Source of the DNA: Reticulascus tulasneorum
Lineage: Eukaryota > Ascomycota > Sordariomycetes > Glomerellales > Reticulascaceae
Assembly: GCA_001557505.1 (NCBI GenBank)
Contig: LSAX01000002.1
Location: 2,542,001-2,606,000 of the forward strand
DNA: 64,000 bases
Reading direction: 5' to 3'
Both the position numbers and the translations under genes were made by a program. Position 1 is the stretch's first letter. Each line of letters starts with the position of its first letter. The notes under the pieces are model-generated. The model was not told the DNA's origin. It saw nothing but the letters and a program-made list of their open reading frames with translations, and did no database searches. Positions 1 to 10,378 of this stretch are shown one piece after another.

Positions 1-588
1 TCATAGCCCCTAATTGCTGTTTCTAGATTCTCATTGTTTGAGATCATGCCCTTTGGGTCTACCTGTGGTAGGCTGTCGGGCTCATTGTGCATTGAGTGAA
101 GACGACGAGCATTTCCACGGACAAAAGAACCTGAGTTCAAGGTCGAAGTGAAGGAGGAGCCAGGCGTTACGTTCTGTTGTGCTGTCTAAGGTGATCGAGT
201 ACCAACATCCATATGTGCTGCCATTTAATGTACAGTATTGCAATTGTGCAAGCCTCCTTGTGCCCAAGCAGCACCGATTTCAACCGAGATGAGTCGTTGG
301 TACTTCAACCAACAGTCGATCCAACCTCGTCAAATCATGATCAACCACTTCATCCTGCCAAACATTCGCCTGCTCAAAACCAGGCAAGTGACTGCCACCA
401 CTGTGAGAGCGGCTGATGATCATTCAGTCATGACCCGCAACCCGAAAATCCTTTAACCCTCCGCCAGAGACCACAAATACCATCCCAACCAGAATGCCGA
501 AGCCGAGAAAACAGGGGTATCTACCAAGAACCGGAAAACAGACTGGAGTCGAGACTTGCTCAGCAATATCCTCAACGCTCGCACCTGA
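1..588. other. Intergenic, no supportable gene
   Basis: Only short overlapping open frames are present on both strands and none has a recognisable motif or splice-compatible continuation. It probably holds the 3' flank of the histone H4 variant, whose stop codon is at 589-591 on the minus strand. I see no repeat or RNA gene here. Confidence 0.5.
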
Positions 589-1608
589 CTAGGCATCCCC
601 TGACGGACGGCCCTGCTTCTTGCGCTGAGCTGAGTCGACAAATGTATCGGGATCGAAGCCATAGATTGGTTGTCCAATTCTCTTCAGACTGAAGATCACC
701 TGTACACGTTGAGTGACTTGAATCATGAAGAGCAGAATATGTCTCACATCATGGATAGTGACCGTCTTCGCCTTTCGATACTCCGTGAATTCGACACAAT
801 CATGAAGAATCTGAACAAATGTCAGAGGACCATTCAATGACAAACAGGGGTGACACATACGAGGCGAAGGCGATTATCTAGCGCCACTCTAACTTCATCG
901 TAGATGGCAGCCGAGATACGTTTGACGCCCCCTCGTCGAGCTAGACGTCTATTACCGAGACCGTTAGTCACGTTGATCATCACATGCGAAGTAAAGAGCA
1001 AAGAGTGATCAAGATATATGCCGTGGCAGTGACCGAGAAGCGCCTGTGTCGAACAAGTTTATCTTCTCGTCAAGCATTCTCCCAGGCAATATGTTTAGGT
1101 CCTTCCTCAAGGCAACTTCGCCAAATCAAGACGCGGATCCAACAGCACTTGCAGGTTTGAACTGAAGATAAGTAATGCGAAAGTTGGGTAGGTTAGTCAG
1201 TCCGACTGGCATGGCAGCCCAGATCGAAATGAGCCCATTTCGCACTGAGAAGAATGGTATTGGGATAGGAAATCGTGAAGCAAGAAGCAGGAGGCGGAAT
1301 CGATATATCAAAATTCTGTGAAACTCACCTGATAGCTGGCTTGGCTGATTCACACACCCAGGGTCAGCAACACACCGCGACAGGGACAGTGTAGGCGCAT
1401 ACTAATGCCTCGAATTGTGTCCTTTCTAATCTTTCTAATAGACTTGAGCGGATTCCCTTCATTGGATATAATCGAAAGGCATCCTCTACCTGTGTCTCTT
1501 GCCTCCTGAGAGTACGGTCTTGCCGGCAACGACCTTGCCTGAGCCTGTCGGGAAGGCAGTTCCTCGTTTGCCACCACTGGGACCGCCACGTGAGATTGCA
1601 GGCGGCAT
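589..1608 (-). CDS. Divergent histone H4 variant (H4v-like)
   Basis: Predicted nucleosomal H4-type histone of about 141 aa, spliced from five exons: 1608-1490, 1078-1034, 948-861, 810-748 and 699-589. Exon 1 gives an H4-like basic tail starting MPPAISRGG and ending GGKRHR, matching the canonical GGAKRHRK. Later exons give RRLARRGGVKRIS, identical to canonical H4, then EFTEYRKAKTVT (canonical TYTEHAKRKTVT) and SLKRIGQPIYGF (canonical ALKRQGRTLYGF). The helix regions between are strongly diverged. The C-terminus carries about 21 extra residues (DPDTFVDSAQ onward) where canonical H4 ends at YGFGG. All junction phases agree. Intron 1 is long (411 nt); an alternative acceptor at 1106, with exon 2 starting at 1105, would add nine residues and restore RHRK. 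The GTCACT donor at 1033 is atypical. A divergent H4 variant of unknown role is known in Neurospora crassa, and this looks like the same class. Four introns suggest it is not a standard S-phase histone gene. Confidence 0.82.
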
Positions 1609-2158
1609 ACTGAAGTCGATACAAGCGTGTACTGAGAAGCACAGATTTCACACCAACAAACTCGTTTGTCTTGGATGTGCTCGAGGCAGAGGTAGAACTG
1701 TGGCTGGTGCACAAGGTGTGGATTCACAGTGTGGTTGTGGTGGAACGACGCGACTGGGGTGACTGGAACAGCAAAATGTGGGAGGATCAAGTTAGGCACG
1801 TACGGCGGCTAATATAGTATTAAATGAAACCACACACTGTACACCCGCACTATCATCCTTCAGATCAGTCGGCTTATAAATCTCATACCTACCTATATAC
1901 CGGTTACATATGGTCAATGTCAAGTAGACACTCATCAAGTAGGGAGAAAGAGGCTGTTTATCCCAAATATGCATCTGGACGGACTCACCCGCCAGTAGTA
2001 TTATTATATGACATGAGTAAGATGAGTGACACCCATTATTGACCCCAACAGAGAAGTGACCCCAAGCGAGTGGCCAGTTCCCCATTTCTCAACGCCTACC
2101 CTGATCGGCTACAGATACCCAAGGATTATATGCAACATGCTCACACTTTCTTTCCCTT
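1609..2158. other. Intergenic between Svf1 and the H4 variant
   Basis: About 550 bp holding the 3' flank of Svf1 and the promoter of the H4 variant, both transcribed leftward. Open frames here are shadows or short and unrecognised. I see no repeat or RNA gene. Confidence 0.5.
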
Positions 2159-3469
2159 CTATTCACAAATGAACGTTGCTTCGCTGAAGAGCTCCCCTTG
2201 CTCAGAGATCTCCTCGTCCCCAATCTTCATCTTCAGAGTAAGCTTCGTCTTATGCGGCGCGTACTGCGAACCAATTAGCTTGACAAGTGCCTGTCAGGTT
2301 TGGGGGTTACAAACTTGATAGATGTATGGCTTGGTACCAACAGCGCCTGCTACGATCTTCTTGACGAACACTGGCACTTCCGCCATCACGTCGACTTTAT
2401 CAAGGCGGTCCTCCAAATCTCCCTCGACAACAGCCTCTACCACCTTGCCATCCTTCGTTTTCCCGGACCAGGTGAATTTTATAGCCTCAGGCTCCGGCCA
2501 ATCATTCTCGGGGTCGTCCTTAATCTTGGTCTTTTCGGCGGTAGCATTACACCCGGCAAGAATCAGCTCGCCGTCCTTTGCAATCGCGCCAACTGTGACG
2601 ACGGTTGAGCCATACGAGGGCGGCGTAGTAAACTCCATCAAGACTAACGAGTGGTTTGGGGTTTGGAAGTCTGCAAAGGTCCACCGGGCTGCCGCATGAT
2701 GCGGCTTCATTCCTTGGATCGCCATGATATACAACGCCGAGCCGCTGAAGTTGAGCGGGCCGTCTGGTGTCGTAATGGTTCCCTCGGCCACGCATCTTGG
2801 CCAAAAAGCATGCCTCATGTGCCCCCATGGGTGGGCCGGGTCAGTTCCATACAGTGTCTTGCCTGTCTTTCCGGCAACAAACCCGGGCGCAGTTCTGGTG
2901 ACCTTCAGATTGACAATCGAACGTGCGTCGTTCATGCTCTTGATCGTGTAGTTTGTTCCGTCTTCCGAAAGCTCTACCGCGCAATCATCCGCATAAAAAC
3001 TCGCCCTGTCCTCGCTAATGTCAGGGTTATTTAGCTGTGTTGAGCACCAGAGGTGGGGTTTCGAGCGGTCCAGATAGAAGATCTTGGAGTTGAACTGGAC
3101 GGTAGTTCGAATGCCACTTCGCAAGAAGTCAGCAAATCGAACGCTTAGGATTTGTCGCTTCAGATGACATACGCCACGTTACTATAGATGATTTGGGCAA
3201 GAGCGAACTCCCCGGTGTCTGCCATCATGTAGAAAATCTGTGTCTCAACAGACGTCGAGTCCATTGTCTGCCAATTTAGGCCATCTCGAGTAAGCTCCGT
3301 ATACGGTGTGGTCGCAGCCTCCTCTGCGACCGACTTGATCGCGGATGGTCCATAGATGGGCTCTTGGGTGCCAGCAACATTTGCCAGTCTACATCACAGC
3401 ATTAGCCTTGGCAGGATGACGATGTTGAAGGAGGGGCAATATGTACTGTTGTTTAGCCCAGTTAAACAT
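2159..3469 (-). CDS. svf1: Svf1-family survival factor
   Basis: Svf1 proteins belong to the lipocalin-like fold group and are linked in yeast to oxidative and cold stress survival and to ceramide movement between ER and Golgi. Four exons join in phase: 3469-3447, 3388-3173, 3116-2315 and 2263-2159, giving about 381 aa, the normal length for filamentous ascomycetes. The start [15 protein letters not shown] and the following [12 protein letters not shown] are the typical N-terminus of the family. The motif [19 protein letters not shown] crosses the second junction cleanly. The C-terminus continues [11 protein letters not shown] and ends in [12 protein letters not shown]. It is divergently arranged with the uL11m gene, 400 bp away. 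No signal peptide or membrane segment is visible. Confidence 0.93.
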
Positions 3470-3869
3470 GTTGGCAAGCTAGAATTGTTGAGTCGTTTTG
3501 ACTTCGAGAGCTTAGGCCGGAGCAAAGGCAAGTGGAAGATGATTTTCAAGATTCCAAGTGGTTGTGTGTAATTGTATGTGCTTGTTGGAGAGAGAAGCTG
3601 TTGAATTTGACCGCCTCTGGAAGTCTGGAGGGGCTTGTTCGAGGGTCTTCTCCAGTGATAAGGCAATTCTGTGGCTTGATAGATACGTGACTAGTGGGTC
3701 CGACGATCCCGGCAGCAGTCAGCTCAAGTGGGACCGACCCAGTGTGACCCCAAACAGCCTTGGCGTGAAGTGGCTAGTGCACGACCTTCAAAATTTCGAG
3801 GCAGCCAGACACGCCTCCTACTGCCGGTAACCACGACACAATCGACAAGCAACGCCTACTGCCAGCAAA
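3470..3869. promoter_or_regulatory. Shared divergent promoter region, svf1/uL11m
   Basis: The 400 bp between the two start codons must contain both core promoters and 5' leaders. I could not assign a specific factor site. Short open frames across it are not supported as genes. Confidence 0.5.
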
Positions 3870-4430
3870 ATGTCTAAAAGTCGAGGGGGGGCGATGGCCG
3901 ACCAGGTGGTCAAGCTCATCGTAGGGGCCGGTCAGGCTAGCCCAAGTCCGCCTGTAGGTCCGGCATTGGGTAGTAAAGGTGTCAAATCCATGGATTTTTG
4001 CAAGGTGAGAAGAGAAAAATGCCTCCCCCTGGCCTGATCCGCCAGAATCACATCTTCATTCTCGAGCCAACTCTGACACAGCCTCGCTTGCTAGGAGTTC
4101 AATGCCAGAACGGCACATATCAATACCGGCATACCAATGCCTTGCCGAGTCACGGTCCGCGGGGACCGGTCATTCCACTTTGAGATTCGCACACCGCAAA
4201 CCTCGTGGTTGTTGCTAGCCGCAGCAGAGATCGCACCGAATTCGAAGGGGAAGAGAAAGGGAGCTACGCATCCAGGAAAAGAGGTTGTGGGAACTGTGAC
4301 CTTGAAGCACATTTACGAAATCGCAAAAATCAAGCAGTCTGAGCTTCGGTTATCCGGTCTTAGCTTGGAAGGACTCTGCCGGTCAGTCATATATCAAGCG
4401 AAATCGATCGGAATCGACGTGGTGCCATGA
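3870..4430 (+). CDS. mrpl19: Mitochondrial large-subunit ribosomal protein uL11m
   Basis: Component of the mitochondrial ribosome stalk base, homologous to bacterial L11 and yeast Mrpl19. Two exons (3870-4004 and 4095-4430) encode 156 aa, close to the yeast length. The N-terminal domain shows [20 protein letters not shown] with the Pro-rich L11 signature, then [19 protein letters not shown] across the intron. The C-terminal rRNA-binding domain includes the [15 protein letters not shown] segment and ends SIGIDVVP. The donor GTGAGA at 4005 and acceptor CTAG at 4094 are standard. A second in-frame ATG (MADQVVK) lies eight codons downstream and could be the effective start. A mitochondrial presequence is weak or absent, as is common for this family. 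Confidence 0.93.
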
Positions 4431-6234
4431 TAGACGACGCGACGGACATGTTGCGTGGAATACCTGAGGTTACGGAGTTGGGAACGGGAGCATGATGTAC
4501 CTGTACGACAGACAACCCACTAGGCGTGGTGTATATTAGGAAGAGAGGACATGTAACATGTAGTTATCGATCCTGGTACTATCGGAATTCACAAAGATGG
4601 TTCGAGAACACGAAAAAAACTCTCGAAATGAGTGGTATCAACTTGTGACTGAATCTGTTGCAGAGCTAAGAATTATAGACACTAACTTACTACGTAGTAC
4701 TCTATGCTAACCAAATTGTGTCCAGCCAATTGCCAACCGCAGAACTCGGCATGCTCTAGTTATTACGTAGTTATGACAGAGTGCAAAAGAATGCGGCTCC
4801 AAAAGTTGTTTAGCATGTGAATGGCATCCTGCCAAACGGCGGCGATACTAATGTAAAGGCGCATTTGGCGAGCGCAGTGGGTCGCCGTGCATTTAGTGGA
4901 GCATCTTGACACCACTGATCGAGATCGATTCATGTGATGAAGGTACGAATACAGCCCCAGAAGGACTTCGTTTGCGCCTGTCTGACTTATCCACCTCGGC
5001 AAGGAGTGTCGGGATGGTAACTGGTAGGTATTTGACACCGAAAAAATCCATGGCAGCTCCAATTTTCCCTTTGAAGTCATGCCGAAATTGCGCACTTAGT
5101 TACGGTTTATCTTGCCTGAATTCCAAGAATCGGCGCACATCTGCAACAGAGTATTGTTACCACGATATGTGCCTTTTGCATTCGCCGGTATCGTTTATTA
5201 GCGTCACCACCGAGGTATCCATGACAAGCCAGGGCTCCGTTCTGAGTATGTTTCAACAGTATATGCGACTGAGAGAGACTTGAGAAACGGCAATTGACGG
5301 GGAACACGGGGAGTCTCCAAAGTTCAGGTTTCCCGGGCCAGCAAACCAAATGTGTAAGTCGTCATGTTGGATGGCGGATGTGGCGCCGGATTGGCTATAA
5401 ATTCGCGAGAAGGCTTGAAGGCTTGACTCGGGCGTAGCCGATTGCGTGGAGACTTGGCTTTTGGTGCTGGGACATTACATCGTGAATAAGAGTCATCGGC
5501 TTCATGCAGTAATTATGTACATGCCAGCCACTGCGCAGAGGAAGTACGTACGAGGAAAATGTATATTTAGCTCCCAGGAGAGTATTATTGGAGCGGTTCC
5601 AGAAGAACATTGACTACAATTCGGCCCCAATCTGCAGAAAATTTCTGTCCGGCGAAGTGACGTTCGTGTGTCATCACTTCGAGGTGGCCACCCAAAGCAT
5701 TCCTGAGTCAAACTCGACGACCGACTTCAGCAGGTCAGTTGGTGCTTTGGAAGTTGTTTGGGTGTACAGGCAATAAGATAATTAGATAGATATATCAAAA
5801 ACTCGGGTTTCCCATCCAAACCGCCCTGATATTCAACGGAAACCAAAACCCCAGGGTCAGGCATCTCGAACGAATCTACTGTAAGCGAAGCAGGACGAGA
5901 TAAGCCGGAGCGCAAACGCAGCCCGACAAAAGGGCCATTCCGCTACTTGGGGCACCGTATAAGTACAGTACATAACCCTCGCTCTTGAATTGGAAGCCGT
6001 GATCCCGGGCAAGCATCTGCAAGCCCCACCACACGCCGCGCTCTGAACTTGCTCTGCGGGTCCAAAACTCTACTCGGCCCAACTTTGCTGCATCCTCCGT
6101 GAATCGCATTTCTTACATCCCCCCCGCCATACTTTACTCCTCTTCTTAATTGTATCTCTGCATCTGGAGGAACGAATCCGTAGCGCGAACCTCGATATCC
6201 CTTCTTTTGTCATCTCTCATTCCCATCCGAGCTC
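4431..6234. other. Intergenic, 1.8 kb, no supportable gene
   Basis: Short open frames occur on both strands. One minus-strand frame around 4910-5150 looks protein-like for stretches (for example GVKYLPVTIPTLLAEVDKSD) but is interrupted by a stop and has no good splice partners, so it may be a relic or chance. A perfect 10-bp palindrome ACTACGTAGT lies at 4689-4698. The right part is the promoter and leader of the downstream kinase. Confidence 0.4.
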
Positions 6235-9024
6235 ATGGCGACAGAATCCTCTAATCATGATCATAAGCATCAACAACCCCTAGCTCCAGGTATGATCCCG
6301 TCTGTTCCGGTGGACAAACAACCCCGCGCCTTGGTCTCACCTCAGGCTCCTTCGTTTACCGCGATTTGCTGACTCTTACCCTCCACCATGACTAGAAGTC
6401 TTGCATAGCACCCCAGACCTTCCAGATGATGAGAAGAACATCAGCCAAAATGCGCATGCCCAGGCGGTCCGCTTTGCTTCTCAGGTCGAAGAGATTGCTC
6501 CCGACGCCATTCCATCCACTCTCCCGAGCAACGACCGCGAGATGTCAAATTCAATGACGGACGTCACCCCGGAACAGCTCAGGGAACTCTCTCGATCGCT
6601 ACAGGGAACTCATTTACAAGAGCGCCGGATGAACATCTACGGCTACGAACCCTTCTCGTTGCCCGTTTCAAGGGTATGTACTATCTCGGCCAATTGCTAG
6701 TCTTGCTTGTTCTCTGCGTGCATGTGTTCCGAGCCCTTTGTTCCAAAGCCTCTCGCCTCTCTTCTCCCTATCAGCCGCCAGACACAGATTTTATGCTCCA
6801 CTGCATGTAAAAAAGAGCTTCCAGCACTCCCGCACGTTGGTGTCAATGGCAATTTTGAGGACATCCGGCTGTGTTCGGCGGTTTGTCTGCGAAGGATATC
6901 TACACCTCACCCACCTCCGCACATATTCGCTCCACCATCCCGCTCTACAAATCCAAGTGGTAACTTTTGAATTACTGACTGACGCTCGTTATCGCAGGCC
7001 AATTCTCACGAGGACGAGTCTGCGGACTCTTCCAGACTTCCTACTCCCATTTCTGTCGGCCGCGCATCGCCCCGGTTTGGAAGCTCAATGCAATCACCTC
7101 CGTTGACCCCGGCGGGTACCGACCCTGCGGATCTCGGGGTGTCTCGGGATAGGAGCCGCGAGGACGGCAAGAAGGTTTCATCAAACGACCCCAACACCAT
7201 TACTCCCCAGGCATCCTCGTCCCATGAAGCGTCCCCCCCATCGTCGGCGAGAAAAGACCTCCCCCCGCGGGCCGCCTCAAGCGATCAGATTCCTCACAGA
7301 TCGACTTCAGCTGAAGAACCAGACCATGTTGGCCGATCCCACCACAGGAAAGGCCTCTTTTCAATCGGGGCTGGAGGATCCGCTCCGGGATCACGAGATT
7401 CCAGCCCATCTCGAGCTGCTCAATATTATTCCAAGCCTATGACACCTGTGGGGGATGCCAACGACCCGTACGCTGCACACAAGCGGCAAGCTCCCAGCAA
7501 CTCAGCCACTCGCCATACGATTGATCCCAGATTTGTGTTCTCAAGGAGGAAGAAGCATGGATCTCCCACAGGATCATCTGCGAGTCTCGTTCCCAGGCCT
7601 GACAAGCGTCACTCAGGTCTATTAGGTGCCTTGAGAAACAACGACGAGCTGCAAGCCCACGATGACACCGCTAGTCTTCACACCAGCAAAGGATCCATGG
7701 CGGATCTGAAGAGGTTTTTCAAGATGGGCGGCACCAACAAAATGAAACGGGAAGCATCACCGGCCTCAAACCGATCTGGCGTTAGGACACCCCCAAGTGG
7801 GAGGTCGCAACACCAGCTTCCATTTGGCGACGATCACGGGTTGTCATCCAAATATGGCAAGCTTGGTAGAGTGCTGGGTTCCGGAGCCGGAGGTTCGGTC
7901 AGACTGATGAAGCGGAGTGAAGACAACACCGTTTTCGCCGTCAAAGAGTTCCGGCCGAGACACTCGTACGAGACTGAGAAGGAATACGTGAAGAAGCTGA
8001 CCGCCGAGTTTTGTATTGGGTCGACTCTGCATCACGGAAACGTCATTGAAACCCTCGATATCGTTCAAGAAAGAACAAAATGGTTTGAAGTCATGGAATA
8101 CGCCCCTTTTGACCTTTTCGCCATAGTTATGACTGGCAAAATGTCAAGAGAAGAGGTCACTTGCTGCTTTTTGCAAATTCTAAGCGGCGTCACATATCTC
8201 CACAGCATGGGGCTCGCCCACCGGGACTTGAAGCTGGACAATGTCGTGGTTAGCGAGTTCGGCATCATGAAGATTATCGACTTCGGAAGTGCGCATGTAT
8301 TCAAGTATCCCTTTGAGAGCGATGTGGTTCTTGCCTCGGGTATGTACCTGACCTCCAACGCGCGGACAGCGTTCTAATTTTGAGACTAGGGATTGTCGGT
8401 TCAGATCCGTATCTGGCTCCTGAAGTTTACGACGAGAAGAAATATGACCCTCAGGCTGTCGATATCTGGTCACTTGCCATAATATACTGCTGCATGACAC
8501 TTCGAAGGTTCCCGTGGAAGGTTCCACGCATGACGGATAATTCTTTCAAACTCTTCGCGGCAGAACCAACACCAGGACACGACCCTAGAAAACTGATCGT
8601 TCCATCCCGATCAACTAACGACCTGGTAAACACGCCTGCAAGAGACTTCCTGCCATTTGACGAAGAGAAGGGTAAAGAGAAGGAGCATAAACATCATTCC
8701 CACACGCACGCGCATCATGGTGACGAGACTGCTCCACCTCCTGCAGCAGCAACAACAACAACACCAAGCGAAGGCGGCACCCAAGAGAAGAAGGAGGTGA
8801 TCAGGGGACCGTGGCGAATACTGAGACTGCTTCCCAGGGAGAGTAGACACATCATCGGTCGCATGCTTGAGATCAATCCAAAGGAGAGGGCCAAGATGTC
8901 GGACATCCTAGAAGAGCCATGGGTTGCAAATACGGTCATCTGCCAACAAACAGAGGCCGGCGTCGTCATCAAGGCGGAAGATCACACTCATATTCTTGAG
9001 CCGCCTTCGCCTCAGCCGAAGTAG
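6235..9024 (+). CDS. Hal4/Sat4-type serine/threonine protein kinase
   Basis: Fungus-specific kinase of the group containing yeast Hal4/Sat4 and Hal5, which stabilise plasma-membrane potassium and nutrient transporters. Four exons (6235-6289, 6396-6673, 6998-8339, 8390-9024) join in phase to give 769 aa. The first half is long, Ser/Pro-rich and probably disordered. The kinase domain starts near residue 365 with the Gly-loop [12 protein letters not shown], catalytic Lys in AVKEFR, catalytic loop [13 protein letters not shown] magnesium motif and [11 protein letters not shown] activation segment. The last intron sits just before GSDPYLAPE, where the phase is supported by [13 protein letters not shown] His-rich insert ([11 protein letters not shown], encoded near 8688-8720) interrupts the C-lobe before the final helices ending in [11 protein letters not shown]. 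All catalytic residues are present, so it should be active. The exact paralogue (Hal4 versus Hal5) cannot be settled by eye. Confidence 0.9.
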
Positions 9025-9751
9025 CGTCCAAATTTCGGCTACGATGACACCTCAATTCTCAGCGCGGAAGCTAAAAGGCTAGGAAGGCTTGGATTGGCGT
9101 TTATGTACAATGGGAAAGGATAGGTCTGGGCGGTTTCAACTCAGGGACGGGGGCGGGCACTGCAGGTTGCACGATACAGCGATGGTACTCTCACTCATTA
9201 GATAGACTTGGTGGACTTTGCGTTGATCATGTTTAGATGTATAATCTCAGACCAGGTATTACCTGTAGAAGCGACAGAAGGATTGAATAGATCCTCCCGA
9301 TTACAGCATTGGTATCCATTGCTCCCAACACCAGCTGTTTATGATTGAACAGCGAGTGAAACTTCGGTCATTTGTGATGAAACTCTATTAGCAATGGCAT
9401 TACCCGAAGTGTATCCATCACATAGGTCTGAGTACTAGTAGCTTACTGGGATAATCTGTTAAATATTTATATACTTGTATAAGAGTTTCTAGATGCCATG
9501 TCCAACTTGCATGTGAAAGAGACACGGTGTGTAATATACAGTGTAACAGTATTTCACTGTGCTATCCACTTGTTCGGAAAATGCTAGTGCCGATCGACGC
9601 AAAAAAAAATTGTTGACTTTCCAGAAGCTCTTGGAATAGCTTCGGAACCGAAAGTTTCACCCAGGAAATATCACACACTCAGCACCTTGTTCCAGCACCG
9701 TCCCTTCCAAAGCCAACAAATTCTCGCGACGCGCTACATCAAACAGCTACA
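9025..9751. other. Intergenic; hsp10 promoter at right
   Basis: No supportable gene. It contains the 3' flank of the kinase gene, AT-rich sequence around 9470-9550, and a cluster of GAA/TTC units just upstream of hsp10 (listed separately). Confidence 0.5.
9621..9660. promoter_or_regulatory. Possible heat-shock-factor-like GAA/TTC cluster
   Basis: About 90-130 bp before the hsp10 start codon there is a dense run of GAA and TTC triplets (GAAGCT, GGAAT, GCTTC, GGAAC, CGAAAG, TTTC). Heat shock elements consist of alternating nGAAn and nTTCn pentamers. The spacing here is only partly canonical, so this is a weak prediction resting mainly on position before a chaperonin gene. Confidence 0.35.
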
Positions 9752-10378
9752 ATGGTGAGTACTCTCTTTGCACCTCAATGCTTTCCCTCACCCACGCTGC
9801 CCGTAAGGCAGGTGGACCAGCATGCCCGGCATCCACACTGTTGTTGTCTGCAATCCCATGGCCTCGAGTATTCTAACATTCCCGGCTCTCCAGGCCACCT
9901 CAATTCGATCCATCCGATCTCTTGTCCCCCTTCTCGACCGAGTCTTGGTCCAGCGCATCAAGGCAGAGACCAAGACGGCTAGCGGTATCTTCCTGCCAGA
10001 ATCGAGCGTCAAGGAGCTCAATGAGGCGAAGGTCCTTGCTGTCGGACCCGGTGCTCTGGACAAGGATGGCAAGAGATTACCGATGGGTTGCAATTCCGGC
10101 GACAAAGTTTTGATCCCTCAGGTATGATTGCCTTTTGCAAGCACATCCGCGCCGGCTGCGCATTTCTTCCGCCAGCTCCGGACCGCGATGGGCTTTTCTA
10201 GAGAATGGAAGCTGACCTCGAAATAGTATGGTGGCTCTCCTGTCAAAGTCGGAGAGGACGAATACCACCTGTTCCGCGATAGCGAGTAAGTCTTTGTTCC
10301 CCGGGAGCGCGGGTTGCGCGATGTGAAGCAGGCAGTCACTGACATCTTACCAGGATCCTGGCGAAGATCAACGAGTAA
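9752..10378 (+). CDS. hsp10: Mitochondrial 10-kDa chaperonin Hsp10
   Basis: Co-chaperonin that caps Hsp60 in the mitochondrial matrix and helps imported proteins fold. Four exons (9752-9754, 9894-10121, 10227-10285, 10354-10378) give 104 aa, the usual length. The first exon is only the ATG codon, followed at once by a GTGAGT donor; the second begins ATSIRSIRSLVPLLDRVLVQ. Family hallmarks are the mobile loop TASGIFLPES, EAKVLAVGPG, GDKVLIPQYGG and the C-terminal EDEYHLFRDSEILAKINE. The basic N-terminus serves as uncleaved mitochondrial signal in this family. Introns are all phase-consistent. Confidence 0.96.

Noticed and set aside
1350..1799. 149-codon minus-strand frame overlapping the H4 variant exon 1
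   Set aside because: The frame of exon 1 that gives the H4-like tail is a different one and joins the other H4 exons in phase.
4598..4608. GGTTCGAGAAC resembling a tRNA B box
   Set aside because: Lacks the final CC, and no A box or cloverleaf could be found upstream.
4763..5349. Possible decayed gene on the minus strand
   Set aside because: Protein-like patches exist but are broken by stops, and candidate introns would be under 40 nt. No family was recognised, so it was left as intergenic.
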